Below are positions 54,800 through 64,000 of a stretch of 64,000 nt of DNA, piece by piece. The stretch comes from Chrysomallon squamiferum (lineage: Eukaryota > Mollusca > Gastropoda > Neomphalida > Peltospiridae). Under the pieces are notes generated by a model. It made no database searches, had not been told where the DNA came from, and saw only the letters and a list, made by a program, of their open reading frames with translations. Each line of letters starts with the position of its first letter. The first letter of the stretch is position 1. The stretch is taken from assembly GCA_012295275.1 (NCBI GenBank), contig CM022665.1, positions 24,007,946 to 24,071,945 on the forward strand, read 5' to 3'. Both the position numbers and the translations under genes were made by a program.

Positions 54800-56017
54800 T
54801 AAATTTTCATATTAATCAAATATAGATGACTTTTCAATAAACAAATTTAACAATAAAAAATATCTTGTTTCGATTCAAGCCATTTACTATCTTACCGACG
54901 ACATCAGAAAACACTGATATATCATGTGATTAGTACAAAATCAAATAGCCTACGTAATTCAATAGCGGTCATAACTTAATTGGTGTAGTTGATTACTTAT
55001 GGCGTTCAACATTGGCAACCCTAATTAGAATGCATGCGAGCAATAGCTTGATCAAAGTCTTAGAGAATAATAATTTTTAACTTACTATCACAGTCAAATA
55101 TGTTTAGTTTGCTTGTTGTTGTTGTTTTGTTTTGTTTTTTGTTTTTATTTATTTATTTTTTTCATTTTGCTATGTTTATCTTATCTTATTTTATCTTAAT
55201 TTATCTTATTTTTAAAATTATTTATTTATTTTTAGTTAAAACTTCTACAGACATTTCTTTCATTATTCTTCATTTATTTAATTTTACAGCTTTTAAAAAT
55301 ACATTGTCTGATATACGCAAACATTGAAAATAGTTGATTATAAAATTATTAGCTGAATATGTAAGTAGACCTAATAATAATAATAATGATGATGATGATG
55401 AAAGAATGAAAGAATTTCATGATACAATGCAGTTAATGAGTTATAACAAGAATAGTAATTTTCATTCTTTTTTTCTTTTTCCATTCTTATTAGTGATCTA
55501 TAAACATAATATATACATTCGTTTTAGTAACCTAGTAAATTTATACCACCCACATATTAGACATTAATTTTATATATCAATGTTATTAGTTATATTCTAT
55601 GTTTTTCCCAAAACCAACATTTCAGAAACAAGCAATAGTTGTGGTTTTTACCTGCATTCCTTAGCGCAGCGCCTCCTTTTGGGAATTTACCCACCTTTAT
55701 AAGTCGGCCATGTTTGGGTTTACAGATCGTTTTCAATTTTAGGATTCCCATTACAAATTTGTTGTGTTTTTACATACAGCCACTATTTTGCGAAAATATA
55801 TGGTATGAATTAATTTTTAGTGTATTTTTACTATAAATCTACCTTATTTTTAAAATAGTAACAGACGCCTTAGTGCGTTTTCATTTATTGCAATGATTGT
55901 TTACAAATTATTATGGTCATCGCGTTCACATTCAATATAAGATTAAATTTCAGTATGTCAACGGCGAAAAAATATTAGTGTGTGATTATATTTGATATTG
56001 TTACAAAATATTTAACA
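54556..56017. promoter_or_regulatory. Divergent intergenic region between RTRAF and CCDC85
   Basis: About 1.46 kb separates the two start codons, which face apart. It holds a (TTA)n tract (54743-54799), T-rich runs and, near 55660-55740, a GC-richer patch with TATAAG (55698-55703) that may be the CCDC85 core promoter. No clear RTRAF promoter motif is visible. The open frames in it have no recognisable content. Confidence 0.35.
54743..54799. repeat. (TTA)n microsatellite
   Basis: Uninterrupted ATT/TTA triplets upstream of RTRAF. Confidence 0.9.
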
Positions 56018-60443
<4,426 letters not shown>

Positions 60444-60579
60444 AATTGAAAAGGATTGATTCTTTTCAAGATGTATAATAATCTATCATCATGGTTTTGA
60501 CATTTGGGCTTTTGTTTACTTTCTGTGAAAAGATACCGTAAAACAGTAAAATTGTTATTAAAGAAAGACATTATATTTA

Positions 60580-60585
60580 AATAAA
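60580..60585 (+). terminator. CCDC85: Candidate poly(A) signal for CCDC85
   Basis: First AATAAA after the TGA at 60441-60443. A second lies at 60697-60702, so alternative ends are possible. Confidence 0.45.
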
Positions 60586-63250
60586 TCCAAATAAATCTAG
60601 AATTTTAGTTCTTTACGTTTGTGTGTCTCTTTAGTAATTATTTGTTTTGAATGCCAGACATTTAGTTGAAATTCAACATCATGTATTTCCTGTCTAAATA
60701 AAACAAAAAGCAAGTTCCATTTATTGATAAAAGTTGGCCATTTTTATACTTCAGTTCAAATGTAATTTTATTTTATTTATATATTTTTTTTTAAAAACAA
60801 TAAAAAAAGATTTAAAGACATGTTTATTTAATGCAGTGGACAGGCTGAATTCACAGATGCACTTAAAATAAAGCTCAGAAATGTCTTAATCATGATGATG
60901 TATACATTTTTGTGTATTTTTCTTTTTTCATTCACATAGATTTGGTAATGGTATCTTTGTATTTAGTTTCTCATTAAAATTTTCTCTTTGACCTTTTGAC
61001 ATTTAATCTTTCTTGATGGTTTGGGGATTTATTTCTTCATTATCTTATTTTTTTCTTTATATTAAAGCAGATTATAATTTCTTTATTTTTTTTATTTTTT
61101 TATTTTTATTTTTTGTCAGGGTGTGTTTATTTCCACCTAAACATTTATAATAATGTTTGTTAAATTTATCTCATAAAATTTAACAAAAACCATGTACTCA
61201 GCTAGTCCAATTTTCATTAATTAATAAAAACATCATCATATATAGTATTGTTTTAAATTTAGTATTTATTTACCAGTTGGTTTCACTGAAAACTAGTCTC
61301 ATAAATTGTATTTGGGATCTAGCATTTACTATGAAATCCAGTCCAAACCTGACAGTTGGAATTTAAAAATTGTCTTATTGATTTTGAAACTAAATAATTA
61401 TTTGATTATGTCATCATTTACAGCAGCCTTTCATTTCATTATAATAATAATACTAATAATTTATAATTATAATTTTTTTTATTCATAGAAACATCTTTTT
61501 ATAAAAAAGAAAATTTTAGGGTCAGGTAAAATGTTTAGGGTTTTGAAATTGTTTATTTTGAAAAACTTTTTAAAGACATTTTATATTGCTTCTCATTTAT
61601 TTAATTTGTGTTTAATATTATAATATTGCAAAGATCTGAATATGATGATTATTTATTGTTAAATATTGATGCTTTTTGCAGTGTTTATTTTTTTTATTTG
61701 TAATTTTAAATTTAAAATTAATATCATTTTAACTAATGATAATGTTAATACATCGTAAAACAACTAAGAAGAAACTAATTTTGTTTTAGCTTTCATCAGT
61801 CAGTTTAAATTTTTTTCTATGAGTCATTTATTTTTGAATATTTTATTTAATTGAAATAAGTTCCTATTCATGTACTTTTTGACAATTAATATATGTCTTC
61901 AAGTCTAAAGGGATATTGAGAGTTGAGTCATCTCCCTTGAAGGTTCACATACCAGTATAATCAGTCACCAGATTTTACATGGAGTTAAGTATTATACAAG
62001 TGAAATCAGATTACTGAACCTGAGAAATAGTTGTGTCACATCACCCTTTTTTTGTGATTTGTTTCTTTGTTGTTTCTTAAATCACTATTTTGAATATTTG
62101 TTGCAGTCAGGGATGAACTGCATCTTGACAAACAAGTAACAGCTGTTTTTAAATAATGCATGATAATATTTCACGTGCAACAAAATCTTGTATATAACAA
62201 ATGGTATGTGTCTAGATGGTCAAAAGAAAAGAAAATAATAATAATAATATGCAAAAGTATAGCAATAAAGTAAGAAAAGTATTTGGTGTATAAAAGAATT
62301 TTAATTCATAAAATATCAGAAACGTCACTTTGTCTTTGGTGACAGGACTAACATCAGTTCTTATAATATTAAGATGTTTACAGATGCCAAGGATATAGTT
62401 AATAATTAGACATCACAGTGGTGAAATTTTATTTCCAAATAATATTAAATTATTCAGTTGAGGTTTCTATACCAGTATATATATATATATATATATAGAG
62501 TATGATAAATAATTTTTATATTTTTTGTTTGTTTCAATATGTGCATTTAATAATAATTATAAAACATATTATCCTGAAGTTACTGGATTCAAAATGGCTG
62601 ATGATATCTAATCTGAGACTTAATGTTTTGATGTTTTCTTTGTGGATTGTACCATTGTTGATAACAAAATATTTCTTGTTACAGATCATATATTCCCAGT
62701 ATTTTTGTAACTTATTTTCTTTTATACAAAATTATTAATTCCGAAATCTTTTATCGATATACAATAATCAATGTTATTTATTTAAAAGGCAGCTCAGTAA
62801 TTCAACTGTGCCAAATATATAATTATATTTATAAGCAAACTGCATCAAAATATATTGTCTTTAATATTCTGGGTAAATTCCATCATTCTGACTTTATTTA
62901 AAATACATTAATGTTTTTTTTAACAATGAAACATCTTACAGTAATTTGTTAACTTTTTTTAATTTTTTTTTTTTTTTAAGTAATGGAGAATTAGGATGGT
63001 AAAAACATTAAGGTTGTGTAACAATGTGTTGTGAATTTTAAACGTTTTAAAGCATGGTTAAATCTTTTAATCATATGTTTACAACAAAGTATTTATTCAG
63101 TTACTGAATTTTACAAATATATATACTATGTATATATATATTTTACTTATGGTGTGTTTTCCTGTTGTAAAATATTGTATTTATCAATTTTTTGGTAAAA
63201 AATATCCTCATGAAAACACAAAAAACTCCTGTGTGTGTATGTGTGCACAC

Positions 63251-63251
63251 A

Positions 63252-63290
<39 letters not shown>

Positions 63291-63291
63291 G

Positions 63292-63323
<32 letters not shown>

Positions 63324-63325
63324 AA
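63251..63325. repeat. Compound (TG)n(TA)n microsatellite
   Basis: A TG run passing into TA repeats interrupted by GTA/CATA; low-complexity. Confidence 0.9.
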
Positions 63326-63488
63326 CTAGCAATAAATGTTTATTGTTCATGTTTATTTTATTGCTGTCATTTTGAAAGTAATTATGGATAATTACTGTTC
63401 ATCAGTTAAATTGTCTTCTGTGTTTTTGTTTTCGAAAGAAGATAGACCACTGATGGACACAAATATTACTACTGGCAAAAGGATTTTT

Positions 63489-63529
<41 letters not shown>

Positions 63530-64000
63530 TTTTTAATCACAGATTTATTTCATAAATATTGCATTAATGTTATCTAATGGTTTGGCATGTAAAATTGCTT
63601 TTGTATAACTTACAAGTTTACCTTTCATATTATTAAATCTGCATTCAAAACAAATGGAAGATTTTTCAGTAGAAGAGGATTCAGAAATACATTTTTCATA
63701 ATTACATTTAATCTATCTCAAAATATTCTTTAAACCAAAAAAAAAAAAACAAAAAGAAATGTTTTATTTTAAAATATATGACAATCCACGATATGTTTGT
63801 GATAGTATGTTTCACTGCCAAAAAAAAACAAAAACAAAACACCTACGATTGTATAATGACACTGTTGATTTATTATCTAGCTGATAAAAAAAGAATTGCT
63901 ATGACTTTTTTTTGTTAGTAAATTGTTACACTGAGTGCCTAGTTGTTATGGTTGTGATTGTACATCTCACATTAAACTTCAGAGATTTTATTATAGTTAT

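Larger units (their letters stand above)
60444..64000. other. CCDC85 3' UTR and downstream DNA without a further gene
   Basis: AATAAA at 60580-60585 and again at 60697-60702 are the nearest poly(A) signals, about 140 and 255 bases past the stop. The rest is AT-rich. It holds TA repeats (near 62480), a compound TG-TA microsatellite (63251-63325), a (TTA)n run near 63495-63528 and a short GGGAGATGACTC motif (minus strand, about 61923-61944). I see no exon. Confidence 0.5.

Noticed and set aside
55982-56017. CCDC85 start at an in-frame GTG
   Set aside because: The ATG at 56018 has a good context and fits the family's N-terminus.

Overview
The window is AT-rich, intron-rich animal DNA full of microsatellites. 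Gene content and degraded interspersed repeats point to a lophotrochozoan, most likely a gastropod mollusc. The mollusc call rests on remembered repeat families (ATTC-tailed SINE/LINE ends) and on protein resemblance, not on a search. No bacterial, phage or CRISPR features are present. Five complete protein-coding genes could be rebuilt exon by exon. Every splice junction used follows GT-AG, and the reading frame is continuous through each gene.

Layout: 1-3.7 kb, repeat-rich DNA without a gene. 3.7-13.6 kb (+), HHAT, the Hedgehog palmitoyltransferase (10 coding exons, 525 aa, probable upstream non-coding exon). Its introns carry a SINE copy and a broken non-LTR retrotransposon. 13.6-19.8 kb, no gene; long 3' flank, repeats and a long (AC)n tract. 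19.8-23.2 kb (+), a secreted alkylsulfatase-type metallo-beta-lactamase (4 exons, 552 aa). 26.0-46.3 kb (-), nidogen, a basement-membrane glycoprotein (24 coding exons, 1268 aa). It has NIDO, G2 beta-barrel, 11 consecutive EGF modules, a YWTD propeller and a terminal EGF module. Its introns are packed with long GA/CT tracts. 48.9-54.6 kb (-), RTRAF (C14orf166/hCLE; 8 exons, 247 aa). 56.0-60.4 kb (+), a CCDC85-family coiled-coil protein (6 exons, 658 aa) with a long proline/serine/histidine-rich tail. 60.4-64 kb, its 3' flank, without a further gene.

The genes do not form one pathway: they cover Hedgehog/Spitz-type ligand lipidation, sulfate-ester hydrolysis, extracellular matrix, RNA metabolism and cell-junction biology. 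Their arrangement is informative. Nidogen and RTRAF are neighbours here and, as I recall, NID2 and RTRAF are also neighbours on human 14q22, so this pair may be an ancient bilaterian microsynteny. The alkylsulfatase and nidogen are convergent; RTRAF and CCDC85 are divergent across about 1.5 kb.

I found no clearly new biological system. The best leads are the conserved gene neighbourhood, the enlarged nidogen EGF array with two RGD sites, the secreted alkylsulfatase of bacterial type, the concentration of GA/CT tracts in one gene, and several unnamed repeat families recognisable within the window. Exon limits were read by eye. Transcription starts, untranslated exons and poly(A) sites are inferred.
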